A stretch of 64,000 nt of DNA, from contig NZ_CP067394.1 in the NCBI RefSeq assembly GCF_004210215.2, positions 1,240,001 to 1,304,000 on the forward strand. The letters are read 5' to 3'. This document shows positions 38,315 through 50,711 of this stretch, one piece after another. The translations under genes were made by a program, and so were the position numbers. The notes under the pieces were generated by a model. It was given only the letters and a program-made list of their open reading frames with translations. It did not search any database and had not been told where the DNA came from. Origin of the DNA: Cryobacterium sp. SO1. Lineage in GTDB: Bacteria > Actinomycetota > Actinomycetes > Actinomycetales > Microbacteriaceae. Within the stretch, counting starts at the first letter, position 1. The number at the start of each line of letters is the position of its first letter.

Positions 38315-39616
38315 GTGTCAGACCCCAGCATCCTTGCCCAGCAAGCCAACGATCCCACCTTCGACGACGTCTGGGAGGAAATCACCTGGCGTGGCCTGGT
38401 TCAGGTCTCCACCGACGAAACGGCACTCCGCACCCTGCTGACGGGGGCGCCGATCACCTACTACTGCGGCTTCGACCCCACCGCGGCCAGCCTGCACCTG
38501 GGTAACCTTGTGCAGCTGTTGCTGATGCGCCGGCTGCAGCTGGCCGGGCACCGGCCGCTCGGCCTCGTCGGCGGCTCTACCGGGCTCATCGGCGACCCGC
38601 GTCCCACGGCCGAACGCACCTTGAACACCCCGGAGGTCGTCAACGAGTGGGTCGGCTACCTGCAGGCCCAGGTCACCCGCTTCCTCAGCGCCGAGGGCGA
38701 GAACGCGGTGACCCTGGTGAACAACCTCGACTGGACGGCGCCGTTGTCGGCGATCGACTTCCTGCGCGACATCGGCAAGTACTACCGGGTGGGCACCATG
38801 CTCAAGAAAGACGCGGTGAGCGCCCGGCTCAACTCCGACGCCGGCATCAGCTACACCGAGTTCAGCTACCAGGTGCTGCAGGGCATGGACTTCCTCGAGT
38901 TGTACCGCAGTCACGGCTGTGTGCTGCAAACCGGGGGGAGTGACCAGTGGGGCAACCTCACCAGCGGCACCGACCTCATCCATCGTGCGGAGGGCACCAG
39001 CGTGCACGCGATCGGCACCCCGCTGATCATCAACACCGACGGCACCAAGTTCGGCAAGAGCGAGGGTAACGCCGTGTGGCTGGACCCCGCGCTCACGAGC
39101 CCGTACGCGATGTACCAGTTCTGGCTGAACACCGACGACGCCGACGTGATCGCCCGGTTGAAGGTGTTCACGTTCCTCAGCCGTGCCGAGATCGAACGCC
39201 TCGAGGAGGCGGTGGCCGCTGAACCGTTCAAGCGGGAAGGCCAGCGCACTCTTGCCTTCGAGGTGACCAGCCTCGTGCACGGGGTTACGGCAACGGATGC
39301 GGCCATCCAGGCCACCCAGGCCCTGTTCGGCCAGGGTGACCTCGCCGACCTTGACCCTGACACCCTCGAGGCGGCCCTCCGGGCGCTGCCGAACACCACG
39401 ACTTTCCCGCAGGCTCAGGTCATGCAGCTGTTGGTGGACACCGGACTCACCAAGAGTCTGGGTGAGGCCCGCCGAGCGATCGGCCAGGGTGGCGTCTACC
39501 TCAACAACGTGAAGGTCACCGATGAGGCGGCCACCGTTGAGGGTTCGGTGTTGGCCGGGGGCGTGGCCGTGCTCCGGCGCGGCAAGAAGACCCTCGCCGG
39601 CGTCTTCGTCGAGTAG
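38315..39616 (+). CDS. tyrS: Tyrosyl-tRNA synthetase
   Basis: Class I synthetase, 433 aa. HIGH-type motif TAASLHLGNLVQLLLMRRLQ, tyrosine-binding SYQVLQGMDFLEL and TGGSDQWGNLTSGTDLI, KMSKS-type loop KFGKSEGNAVWLD, and a C-terminal S4 RNA-binding domain (LGEARRAIGQGGVYLNNVKV). This is the TyrRS type of most bacteria. It lies directly upstream of the rRNA operon promoter region. Confidence 0.97.
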   Translation: MSDPSILAQQANDPTFDDVWEEITWRGLVQVSTDETALRTLLTGAPITYYCGFDPTAASLHLGNLVQLLLMRRLQLAGHRPLGLVGGSTGLIGDPRPTAERTLNTPEVVNEWVGYLQAQVTRFLSAEGENAVTLVNNLDWTAPLSAIDFLRDIGKYYRVGTMLKKDAVSARLNSDAGISYTEFSYQVLQGMDFLELYRSHGCVLQTGGSDQWGNLTSGTDLIHRAEGTSVHAIGTPLIINTDGTKFGKSEGNAVWLDPALTSPYAMYQFWLNTDDADVIARLKVFTFLSRAEIERLEEAVAAEPFKREGQRTLAFEVTSLVHGVTATDAAIQATQALFGQGDLADLDPDTLEAALRALPNTTTFPQAQVMQLLVDTGLTKSLGEARRAIGQGGVYLNNVKVTDEAATVEGSVLAGGVAVLRRGKKTLAGVFVE

Positions 39617-39663
39617 ACGCCCGATCGATCCCCTTGTGTGACCGGCAGGTTACGGCGGCATTG

Positions 39664-39690
39664 CGGGTAGGTGTCGATTTGCGACACGCC
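39664..39690 (+). terminator. Possible terminator hairpin after tyrS
   Basis: GTGTCG (39671-39676) pairs with CGACAC (39682-39687), extended by CGGG/CCCG with a 2-nt bulge. No T tract follows, so termination is uncertain. Confidence 0.35.
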
Positions 39691-39706
39691 CGGGATGCTG
39701 ACGGGA

Positions 39707-39735
39707 TTGCGGGGCCCCTGGAACCCGCGTAATGT
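39707..39735 (+). promoter_or_regulatory. Candidate rRNA operon promoter P1
   Basis: TTGCGG (39707-39712) and TAATGT (39730-39735) are 17 bp apart, a good sigma-70-type promoter about 445 bp before 16S rRNA. Long leaders with several promoters are usual for actinobacterial rRNA operons. Confidence 0.55.
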
Positions 39736-40179
39736 CATCTCTTGTCACCCCACAGGTGCGGAAAGCCGAAGAGCTTCCCGGCCTCAAGCGGGACCACTTC
39801 CAAGTGATGGCGGCGAATTCATTCGATCCGGCGCACTTGATGACGTTTGTTCTGCGCCAACTCTGGAGCAGTTCGTAACGACACGAAAATAGAATTACAT
39901 CGAAGTGCCTCAGTGCAATGGTCAATATGGCCGGCGGCTGGGTGCGTCCGATCCTTGAGAACTCAACAGCGTGCACAATGTCAAATGCCAAAAACCTCGG
40001 TCGTAGGGCTCCTTTCTAGGGAGTACCGCGGAAGAGATTCCTTTGGAAAACATTTAAACAACAAAGCAAGTCAGTAATGATTTGTTCTGTCAGTTTCAAA
40101 CTTGTGTCTTGTTCGCCTATTCCGGCGGCTAGACACACTAGATGTGCCCACTGAGCTTGCTCGGTGAGGCTATTGAACA
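39736..40179 (+). other. rRNA operon leader
   Basis: About 445 bp without a gene. It includes TTGAGAACTCAACAGCGTGC (39954-39973), a box common in actinobacterial rRNA leaders and close to TTTGAGAACTACACAGTGGA in the 16S-23S spacer. It also has CTCCTTTCTAGGGAGTAC (40009-40026), which matches 16 of 18 bases of the 16S 3' end plus following spacer. The rest is AT-rich with several small hairpins. Confidence 0.7.
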
Positions 40180-41708
<1,529 letters not shown>

Positions 41709-41919
41709 AGCACAGCACCTCTCCTCTGTATACAGGGAGATTCACGGTGCCAAGTCATACGAAGACGAATGTTCTTCGATGGCGCTCATGGGTGGAACAT
41801 TGACATTGATGCAGAACCAATCGGTTCGATCTCAGTACTTCACTTCGGTGAATGGAAAGGGTTGGGTCAGGCGGGTTTGCATATGCACGCTGTTGGGTCC
41901 TGAGGGACCGGAACAATCG

Positions 41920-41944
41920 TTGATCGAGCTTGTCGAGATCACGG
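41920..41944 (+). repeat. Dispersed GTCGAGCTTGTCGAG-type repeat inside the rRNA spacer
   Basis: TTGATCGAGCTTGTCGAGAT differs by two bases from the element TTGGTCGAGCTTGTCGAGAC found in the nei, 5S and scpB arrays. Confidence 0.75.
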
Positions 41945-42017
41945 TTGGACTTTTCCTCTGGACCTTTTCTTGTCAGCAGTCGTATCTTTCGGGGTCGCTG
42001 GCTTGGAGGGGTACCGC

Positions 42018-42046
42018 CCGTACTTTGAGAACTACACAGTGGACGC
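42018..42046 (+). other. Pre-23S processing stem, left arm
   Basis: This 29-base segment (with TTTGAGAACTACACAGTGGA inside) is largely complementary to 45326-45354 on the far side of 23S rRNA. Such flanking complementarity forms the RNase III processing stem of pre-23S. Confidence 0.75.
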
Positions 42047-42174
42047 GAGCATCTTAAATTTGAACCCTTCGGGGTCAAATTACAAAGATCAACACACTCT
42101 TTGAGTGTGTGATCATTGGTCAATTTCGGTCACGAACTTTGTTCGTGGCACTTAATCGATTCAAACTCATGTGA

Positions 42175-45303
<3,129 letters not shown>

Positions 45304-45325
45304 CACAGTTTGAATAAGCTGTTCT

Positions 45326-45354
45326 GCGTCCACTATGTGGTTCTCGATGTACGG
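45326..45354 (+). other. Pre-23S processing stem, right arm
   Basis: Complementary to 42018-42046 with a few mismatches; lies 22 bases after the mature 23S end. Confidence 0.75.
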
Positions 45355-45423
45355 TCGAGAACAACGCCCTCCACGGAGGGCTCTATAACTGAAGAATATA
45401 GAATCGATTCACCATCACCAGGT

Positions 45424-45542
45424 GTTTCGGCGGCTATAGCAAGAGGGAAACGCCCGGTCACATTCCGAACCCGGAAGCTAAGACTCTTTGCGCCGATGGT
45501 ACTGCAGGGGGGACCCTGTGGGAGAGTAGGACACCGCCGGAC
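45424..45542 (+). rRNA. rrf: 5S ribosomal RNA, copy 1
   Basis: GTTTCGGCGGCTATAGCAAG to CACCGCCGGAC, 119 nt, with the loop CACATTCCGAACCCGGAAGC and GATGGTACTGCAGG. It lies 120 bp after 23S and is followed by a terminator. It is identical to copy 2 except for one T/C difference at 45435. Confidence 0.97.
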
Positions 45543-45555
45543 TTAACTTAGAAAA

Positions 45556-45593
45556 CAGGAAAGCCACCCCACCGGGGTGGCTTTCCTGCGTTT
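45556..45593 (+). terminator. Terminator after 5S copy 1
   Basis: CAGGAAAGCCACCCC (45556-45570) pairs perfectly with GGGGTGGCTTTCCTG (45574-45588), with a 3-nt loop and CGTTT after. Confidence 0.93.
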
Positions 45594-45617
45594 AACCCCC
45601 ACCCGCACCCACCCCCG

Positions 45618-45950
45618 CTGGTCGAGCTCGTCGAGCGCTGGTCGAGCTCGTCCAGACCCCGCGACACGACCCACGGACGCACCCCTCCCGCTGGTCGAGC
45701 TCGTCGAGGCCCCGCGACACGACCCGCGGACGCACCCCTCCCGCTGGTCGAGCTCGTCGAGACCCCGCGACACGACCCGCGGACGCAACCCCTCCCGCTG
45801 GTCGAGCTCGTCGAGACCCCGCGACACGACCCGCGGACGCAACCCCTCCCGCTGGTCGAGCTCGTCGAGACCCCGCGACACGACCCGCGGACACGCACGC
45901 CGCCGGCTCCGGCCCCGCACCCCCGTCACCTGGTCTCGACGAGCTCGACC
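45618..45950. repeat. 53/54-bp tandem array between the two 5S genes
   Basis: Units starting CTGGTCGAGCTCGTCGAG begin at 45618, 45638, 45691, 45744, 45798 and 45852; the last intervals are 53-54 bp. An inverted unit follows at 45930-45950. The sequence after the core (ACCCCGCGACACGACCCGCG) is homologous to the array at 16452-16616 read on the other strand. There is no convincing gene; long open frames here are repeat artefacts. Confidence 0.9.
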
Positions 45951-46062
45951 AACGAGGTCGACGCGAGACGGGGCATCCGCGAACCGTGAGAAAAGCACCA
46001 CACCACGCGCGTTTTCGGGGCTTAACTCACAGCTCGCGGCGGGGGAGGGGCGCGGCGTCCTG

Positions 46063-46068
46063 TAGACT
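46063..46068 (+). promoter_or_regulatory. Possible -10 hexamer for 5S copy 2
   Basis: TAGACT followed by TTGGGCTATCG lies about 70 bp before the second 5S gene. No clear -35. Because a strong terminator separates the two 5S genes, the second copy should need its own promoter. Confidence 0.4.
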
Positions 46069-46138
46069 TGGGCTATCGAAGCTTGATGGTTCGAAACGAC
46101 TTGATGGCTGGCGCTTTGGTGCCGGTGCATCGCACATT

Positions 46139-46257
46139 GTTTCGGCGGCCATAGCAAGAGGGAAACGCCCGGTCACATTCCGAACCCGGAAGCTAAGACT
46201 CTTTGCGCCGATGGTACTGCAGGGGGGACCCTGTGGGAGAGTAGGACACCGCCGGAC
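46139..46257 (+). rRNA. rrf: 5S ribosomal RNA, copy 2
   Basis: A second complete 5S gene, 715 bp downstream of the first. The duplication covers 129 bp (45423-45551 and 46138-46266) with one difference, so it includes about nine bases after the mature end. It has its own terminator. It is separated from copy 1 by a terminator and the 53-bp repeat array. Confidence 0.96.
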
Positions 46258-46267
46258 TTAACTTAGT

Positions 46268-46302
46268 CAAAATGGCCACCCATTCGGGTGGCCATTTTGT
46301 CG
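46268..46302 (+). terminator. Terminator after 5S copy 2
   Basis: CAAAATGGCCACCC (46268-46281) pairs perfectly with GGGTGGCCATTTTG (46286-46299), loop ATTC. Confidence 0.93.
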
Positions 46303-46360
46303 TTAACGTACGCTGGAGAAGTAGTCCGGTACGTATAGCCACACCTACAGGAGATAAACA

Positions 46361-48481
46361 GTGACCCCCACGGAACGCAACGGGAACGACGCACGCGACA
46401 ACGGGAGCGGCGATCGTCGAACCGGCGGCTACCAGGGTGGTCGCGGAGGGTCGGACCGGCCCCGCCAGGACGGCGCACGTCCGCCGTACCGCGGTAACAC
46501 CGGCGGCAACGACCGCCCGCAGCGGGATGGTGAGCGTCCGCCGTATCGGGGGAGCTCCGACCGTCCGGCGCGCGATGGTGAGCGTCCGCCGTACCGGGGC
46601 AACTCTGACCGTCCGCAGCGTGATGGCGACCGTCCTCCGCACCGCGGCAACAGCGACCGTCCGCAGCGTGATGGTGAGCGTCCTCCGTACCGTGGGAACA
46701 GCGACCGTCCGCAGCGTGATGGTGAGCGTCCTCCGTACCGGGGCAACAGCGACCGTCCGCAGGGCGGGGAGCGTGCGCCGTACCGGGGCAACAGTGACCG
46801 CCCGGGTTACCAGGGCAACAACTCCGACCGTCCGGCGCGCGATGGTGAGCGTCCTCCGTACCGGGGCAACAGTGACCGCCCGGCGTACAACTCGGACCGT
46901 CCGGCGTACAAGGGCAACTCTGATCGTCCGCAGCGTGACGGCGACCGCCCCGCATACAAGGGCAACCTTGATCGTCCCCAGCGTGACGGCGACCGTCCCG
47001 CATATAAGGGCAACAGTGACCGCCCCGCGTACAACTCGGACCGCCCCGCATACAAGGGCAACTCTGATCGTCCGCAGCGCGACGGCGACCGTCCCGCATA
47101 CAAGGGCAACAGTGACCGCCCCGCGTACAACTCGGACCGCCCCGCGTACAACTCGGACCGCCCCGCGTACAACTCGGACCGCCCCGCATACAAGGGCAAC
47201 TCTGATCGTCCGCAGCGCGACGGCGACCGTCCGGCGTACAAGGGCAACTCTGATCGTCCCCAGCGCGACGGCGACCGTCCCGCATACAAGGGCAACAGCG
47301 ATCGCCCGGCGTACAAGGGCAACTCTGACCGTCCTCAGCGCGACACGGAGAACAAGCCGTGGCTGAAGGACAGCGCCCGGGGCGGCTCGCCGACCCGCGC
47401 CGGAGCCCCGCGCGACGCCGGCAAGAAGCTGTGGACCCGCGACGGCGCCCCCGCCCGCAACGACCGCGACGCCCGCGTCGTCGAGGAGGAGATGACCGAA
47501 GAGCAGCGTATGCAGCGCGAGCTGCGTTCGGTGCGTCCGCGTCACGACGACCCGGAGCTGCCCGACGACATCACGTCAGAGGACCTGGACCGCATCGCCC
47601 GCAACGAGCTCAAGACCCTCACCAAGGACAACGCCGAGGCCGTGGGCCGTCACCTGGCGATGGCCGCCCGGGTCATCGACGAAGACCCCGAACTGGCCCA
47701 CCGTCACGTGATGAGCGCCGCACGTCGTGCCGGCCGCATCGCCGTGGTGCGCGAGAGCCTGGCCATCACCGCCTACGCCACCGGCGACTTCGCCCTGGCG
47801 CTACGGGAACTGCGCACCTACCGCCGCATCTCGGGCTCCAACGCCCAGCTGCCGCTGATGGTGGACAGCGAACGCGGCGTGGGCCGCCCCGACCGCGCCC
47901 TCGAGCTCGGCCGCTCGGTGGACCGCTCGAGCCTGCCGGCCGGCGTTCAGGTGGCCCTGGCCATCGCGATGTCCGGTGCCCGCCTGGACCTGGGGGAGAC
48001 CGCAGCCGCGCTGAGTGAGCTCGAGATCGCCCAGCTCGACCCGAAGACAGCGTTCTCCTACAGCTCCGAGCTGTTCGCCGCGTATGCCGAGGTGCTCGAA
48101 GAGCTCGGCCGCACCGACGAGGCCGACGTCTGGAACGAACGGGCCTCCCGTGCCGATGCCGCCCTGAACGGCGACGTCGACGAGACCATCGAGATCGTCG
48201 AACTCGACGACGAAGAATTCGATGAAGACGAGGACGACACCGACGACGAGACCGATGACGTCAGCACCGACGAAGACGCCGCGGACAACGACGACACCGA
48301 CGACGACGACGACACCGACGACGACGACGATGCCGACAACGCCGACGTGCCCGACGAGCTCGAGACCGCCGACGACACCATCACCATCACCGAGACCGAG
48401 GACGCTGCTTCAGCCGATGACGATTCCACCGACGGCGCCGAGGGCGTGGACGAAGATCCTGAAACGACGCCCGTTGACTGA
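46361..48481 (+). CDS. TPR-like protein with a long repetitive Arg/Asn/Gly-rich N-terminus
   Basis: A 706-aa protein. Residues 1-40 are Gly/Arg/Asn-rich. Residues about 40-328 are repeats of 16 aa (NSDRPQRDGERPPYRG, later NSDRPQRDGDRPAYKG) with shorter NSDRPAY units: highly charged, disordered, resembling RG-rich RNA-binding tails. Residues about 375-600 form a helical TPR-like domain (LDRIARNELKTLTKDNAEAVGRHLAMAARVIDEDPELAHRHVMSAARRAGRIAVVRESLAITAYATGDFALALRELRTYRR). Residues 610-706 are an acidic Asp/Glu/Thr tail. Start GTG 46361 after AGGAGA. It sits where M. tuberculosis has a shorter TPR protein before the HAD-tlyA genes. Function is unknown; RNA or ribosome contact is a guess from composition and position next to rRNA. 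Confidence 0.88.
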   Translation: MTPTERNGNDARDNGSGDRRTGGYQGGRGGSDRPRQDGARPPYRGNTGGNDRPQRDGERPPYRGSSDRPARDGERPPYRGNSDRPQRDGDRPPHRGNSDRPQRDGERPPYRGNSDRPQRDGERPPYRGNSDRPQGGERAPYRGNSDRPGYQGNNSDRPARDGERPPYRGNSDRPAYNSDRPAYKGNSDRPQRDGDRPAYKGNLDRPQRDGDRPAYKGNSDRPAYNSDRPAYKGNSDRPQRDGDRPAYKGNSDRPAYNSDRPAYNSDRPAYNSDRPAYKGNSDRPQRDGDRPAYKGNSDRPQRDGDRPAYKGNSDRPAYKGNSDRPQRDTENKPWLKDSARGGSPTRAGAPRDAGKKLWTRDGAPARNDRDARVVEEEMTEEQRMQRELRSVRPRHDDPELPDDITSEDLDRIARNELKTLTKDNAEAVGRHLAMAARVIDEDPELAHRHVMSAARRAGRIAVVRESLAITAYATGDFALALRELRTYRRISGSNAQLPLMVDSERGVGRPDRALELGRSVDRSSLPAGVQVALAIAMSGARLDLGETAAALSELEIAQLDPKTAFSYSSELFAAYAEVLEELGRTDEADVWNERASRADAALNGDVDETIEIVELDDEEFDEDEDDTDDETDDVSTDEDAADNDDTDDDDDTDDDDDADNADVPDELETADDTITITETEDAASADDDSTDGAEGVDEDPETTPVD
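46480..47345 (+). repeat. In-frame coding repeats (48-bp unit) in the TPR gene
   Basis: Units such as AACAGCGACCGTCCGCAGCG recur at 48-bp spacing (for example 46649 and 46697), with shorter NSDRPAY units (18-33 bp) interleaved in the second half. Synonymous differences are few in the 3' part, which points to recent expansion. Confidence 0.88.
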
Positions 48482-49499
48482 GCCGGCCACACCGTTGGCC
48501 GGCATCGACGTCGTCCTGGCCGACCTCGACGGTGTCGTGTACGCCGGACCGCACGCCATCCCGTACGCGATCGACGGCCTCAACAAGGCCGCCGAGAGCA
48601 TCCGGGTGGGCTACATCACCAACAACGCCTCACGCACGGATGCGTCCGTGGCCGGCCACCTGACCGACCTCGGTCTCACCGTGGCGCCGTCCGACGTCGT
48701 CACCTCGCCCCAGGCAGCCATGCGGCTGCTCGTGGAGCAGGTGCCGGCCGGCTCGCGGATCCTGGTCGTGGGCGGCGACGGGCTCGTCGACGAACTGCAG
48801 AAGCACGGCTTCACGGTCACCCGGTCCGCCGAGGATTCCCCGGCGGCCGTGGTGCAGGGCTTCGCCCCCGACGTGGGCTGGACCCAGCTGGCCGAGGCCT
48901 GCTTCGCGCTGAACGCCGGCGTCACCCCCGACGGCGACTACCCGGGGATCCCGTGGATCGCGACGAACACCGACTGGACGATTCCGCAGGCCCGCGGCAT
49001 CGCGCCGGGCAACGGCACCCTGGTGTCGGCGGTGCACACCGCCGTCGGCCGGCTGCCGCTGGTGGCCGGCAAGCCGGAGATCCCGATCTTCCAGGAAGCC
49101 GTCACACGCTTCGAGGCGACCGCGCCGCTGTTCATCGGCGACCGGCTCGACACCGACATTCTCGGCGCCAACCGCGCCGGCATGCCGTCGGTGCTGGTGC
49201 TGACCGGCATCGACAAGGCCAAGCAGGCTCTGGCGGCCGGCCCCACCGAGCGACCCACGTTCATCCTGGAGGACCTGCGCCAGCTGCACGAGCCCTACCC
49301 GGTGACGGTGTTCTCCAAGGACAAGTCCCAGGCCACCGTCGAAGGCGCGAGCGTGCGCATCCACGGCGCCGACGTGGAAATCATGTCCGTGGGCGACGAC
49401 GGCATCAACCTGTTGCGGGCCGCCTGCGCGGTGATCTGGGCATCCGGACGACCGATCTACGGCCTCAACGTTCCGGAGAGTCTGTATCTCGGACGGTAG
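48474..49499 (+). CDS. HAD-superfamily sugar-phosphate / NagD-like phosphatase
   Basis: A 341-aa HAD IIA hydrolase. Motif I DVVLADLDGVVYAG with the nucleophile Asp, motif II ITNNAS, the cap region with NTDWTIPQARGIAPGNGTLVSAV, and motif IV PLFIGDRLDTDILGANRAGMPSVLVLTGI. An extra C-terminal segment (FSKDKSQATVEGASVRIHGADVEIMSVGDDGINLLRAACAVIW) is seen in the actinobacterial group. TTG 48474 is the only plausible start near the domain and overlaps the TPR stop by 8 bases, suggesting coupled translation. Substrate unknown. Confidence 0.9.
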   Translation: MTEPATPLAGIDVVLADLDGVVYAGPHAIPYAIDGLNKAAESIRVGYITNNASRTDASVAGHLTDLGLTVAPSDVVTSPQAAMRLLVEQVPAGSRILVVGGDGLVDELQKHGFTVTRSAEDSPAAVVQGFAPDVGWTQLAEACFALNAGVTPDGDYPGIPWIATNTDWTIPQARGIAPGNGTLVSAVHTAVGRLPLVAGKPEIPIFQEAVTRFEATAPLFIGDRLDTDILGANRAGMPSVLVLTGIDKAKQALAAGPTERPTFILEDLRQLHEPYPVTVFSKDKSQATVEGASVRIHGADVEIMSVGDDGINLLRAACAVIWASGRPIYGLNVPESLYLGR

Positions 49500-49502
49500 C
49501 CT
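49497..49502 (+). promoter_or_regulatory. -10 hexamer upstream of the 86-aa gene
   Basis: TAGCCT overlaps the HAD stop codon (TAG) and ends 7 nt before GTG 49510. Confidence 0.45.
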
Positions 49503-49509
49503 AGGAAGC

Positions 49510-49770
49510 GTGAGTGCAGACGGAGTAGATGCGGTCGGGCCGCCCAGAATGCCGACCCCGGCTCGCCCGGGGCCGCGCCCCACGCCGTCTGCTCCGGCGG
49601 CCACCGGAGACCTGCCCGCACCGCCCGTGCTGGACGGCGACCTCGACGCGCGCCTCGCGGCCGTCGAAGCCCTGCCGCTCGAGGACCGGGCCGCGGCATA
49701 CGTCCAGCTGCACGACAGTCTGCGCGACCACCTCGAGGGTGGCGACGTGCCCCGATCGAAGGCCGAATGA
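49510..49770 (+). CDS. Small conserved actinobacterial protein (Rv1693-like position)
   Basis: An 86-aa protein. The first half is Pro/Ala-rich and variable; the second half (LDGDLDARLAAVEALPLEDRAAAYVQLHDSLRDHLEGGD) is a compact helical segment that looks conserved. The stop overlaps the tlyA ATG by 4 bases (ATGA), and a small gene occupies the same slot between HAD and tlyA in mycobacteria. The role is unknown. Confidence 0.8.
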   Translation: MSADGVDAVGPPRMPTPARPGPRPTPSAPAATGDLPAPPVLDGDLDARLAAVEALPLEDRAAAYVQLHDSLRDHLEGGDVPRSKAE

Positions 49771-50711
49771 CCATCTCCAGCACGGAACAGCCAGACCCCG
49801 GGATGGGGACCCCGCACGAGGACGCTCCGCAGCCGAGACAGGCGCCACAGCCGACCAGCGTGCCGATCAGCCCGCCGCCGGCGCCCGCCGCTGAACCCGC
49901 GCCGTCGCCGACGGGGGAGCAGCGCCTGGACTCCGCCCTGTCCGACCGCGGTCTGGTGCGCTCCCGCACCGTGGCCGCCCGGCTCATCGCCGGGGGCCTG
50001 GTCACCGTGGACGGCACCGCGGTGGTCAAGGCATCCGCCAAGGTGCGCCCCGACCAGGTCATCGCCGTGGCGCCCACCGACCACTACGTGAGCCGCGGCG
50101 CGCACAAGCTCGTGGCCGCACTCGACGCGTTCGAGCTGCCGATCACCGACCGCACCGCGATGGATGCCGGCGCGTCCACCGGCGGCTTCAGCCAGGTGCT
50201 GCTCGAACGTGGCATCGGCCGGGTCATCGCCGTGGATGTGGGCCACGGCCAGCTGTCGCCGACCATCAAGGCCGACCCGCGGGTGGTGCTCGTCGAGGGC
50301 TGCAACCTGCGCTACGCCACCGCGGAGTCCATTGCGGCCGCCTCGGGCATCGCCGAGCGCCCCGACCTCGTCGTGGGCGACCTCTCGTTCATCTCCCTCA
50401 CCACGGTGCTGCCGGCCCTTGTCGCCACCGCCGCCGAGGGTGCCGACTTCGTGCTGCTGATCAAGCCGCAATTCGAGGTGGGCCGGGGCGGCATCCGAGA
50501 GGGTGTCGTGCACAACGCCGGCCTCCGCGCCGACGCCGTGTCCGGCGTGCTCTGGGCGGCCTGGGACCTGGGCCTGGGCGTGAACGGGCTGATCGCGTCG
50601 CCGATCGCCGGCGCCGCCGGCAACCACGAATATCTCGTGTGGCTGAGACGTGGAACGGGCACCAATCCGACAGAATGGATCGACAGGATTACCGCACTGG
50701 TGGGAGCGTGA
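49767..50711 (+). CDS. tlyA: TlyA-family rRNA 2'-O-methyltransferase
   Basis: TlyA methylates 16S C1409 and 23S C1920 ribose (in mycobacteria) and sets capreomycin sensitivity. The 314-aa protein has a Pro-rich N-terminal 50 residues, an S4 domain (RLDSALSDRGLVRSRTVAARLIAGGLVTVDG), and an FtsJ/RrmJ-type fold: SAM motif AMDAGASTGGFSQVLLERG, and catalytic residues in KLVAALDAF, VVGDLSFISL and LLIKPQFEVGRGGIREGVV. The tlyA-nadK-recN order is conserved in actinobacteria. Confidence 0.95.
   Translation: MTISSTEQPDPGMGTPHEDAPQPRQAPQPTSVPISPPPAPAAEPAPSPTGEQRLDSALSDRGLVRSRTVAARLIAGGLVTVDGTAVVKASAKVRPDQVIAVAPTDHYVSRGAHKLVAALDAFELPITDRTAMDAGASTGGFSQVLLERGIGRVIAVDVGHGQLSPTIKADPRVVLVEGCNLRYATAESIAAASGIAERPDLVVGDLSFISLTTVLPALVATAAEGADFVLLIKPQFEVGRGGIREGVVHNAGLRADAVSGVLWAAWDLGLGVNGLIASPIAGAAGNHEYLVWLRRGTGTNPTEWIDRITALVGA

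Noticed and set aside
39671..39892. Small open frame between tyrS and 16S
   Set aside because: It overlaps the rRNA promoter and leader, has no ribosome site and no recognisable sequence.
45543..46157. Repetitive open frames between the two 5S genes
   Set aside because: They are translations of the 53-bp palindromic repeats (RRARPAGGV type) and lack ribosome sites or homology that I recognise.
46193..47545. Antisense open frames of 340-450 residues across the TPR gene repeats
   Set aside because: They arise because the 48-bp coding repeat lacks stops in all frames; their translations are simple repeats with no start signals.
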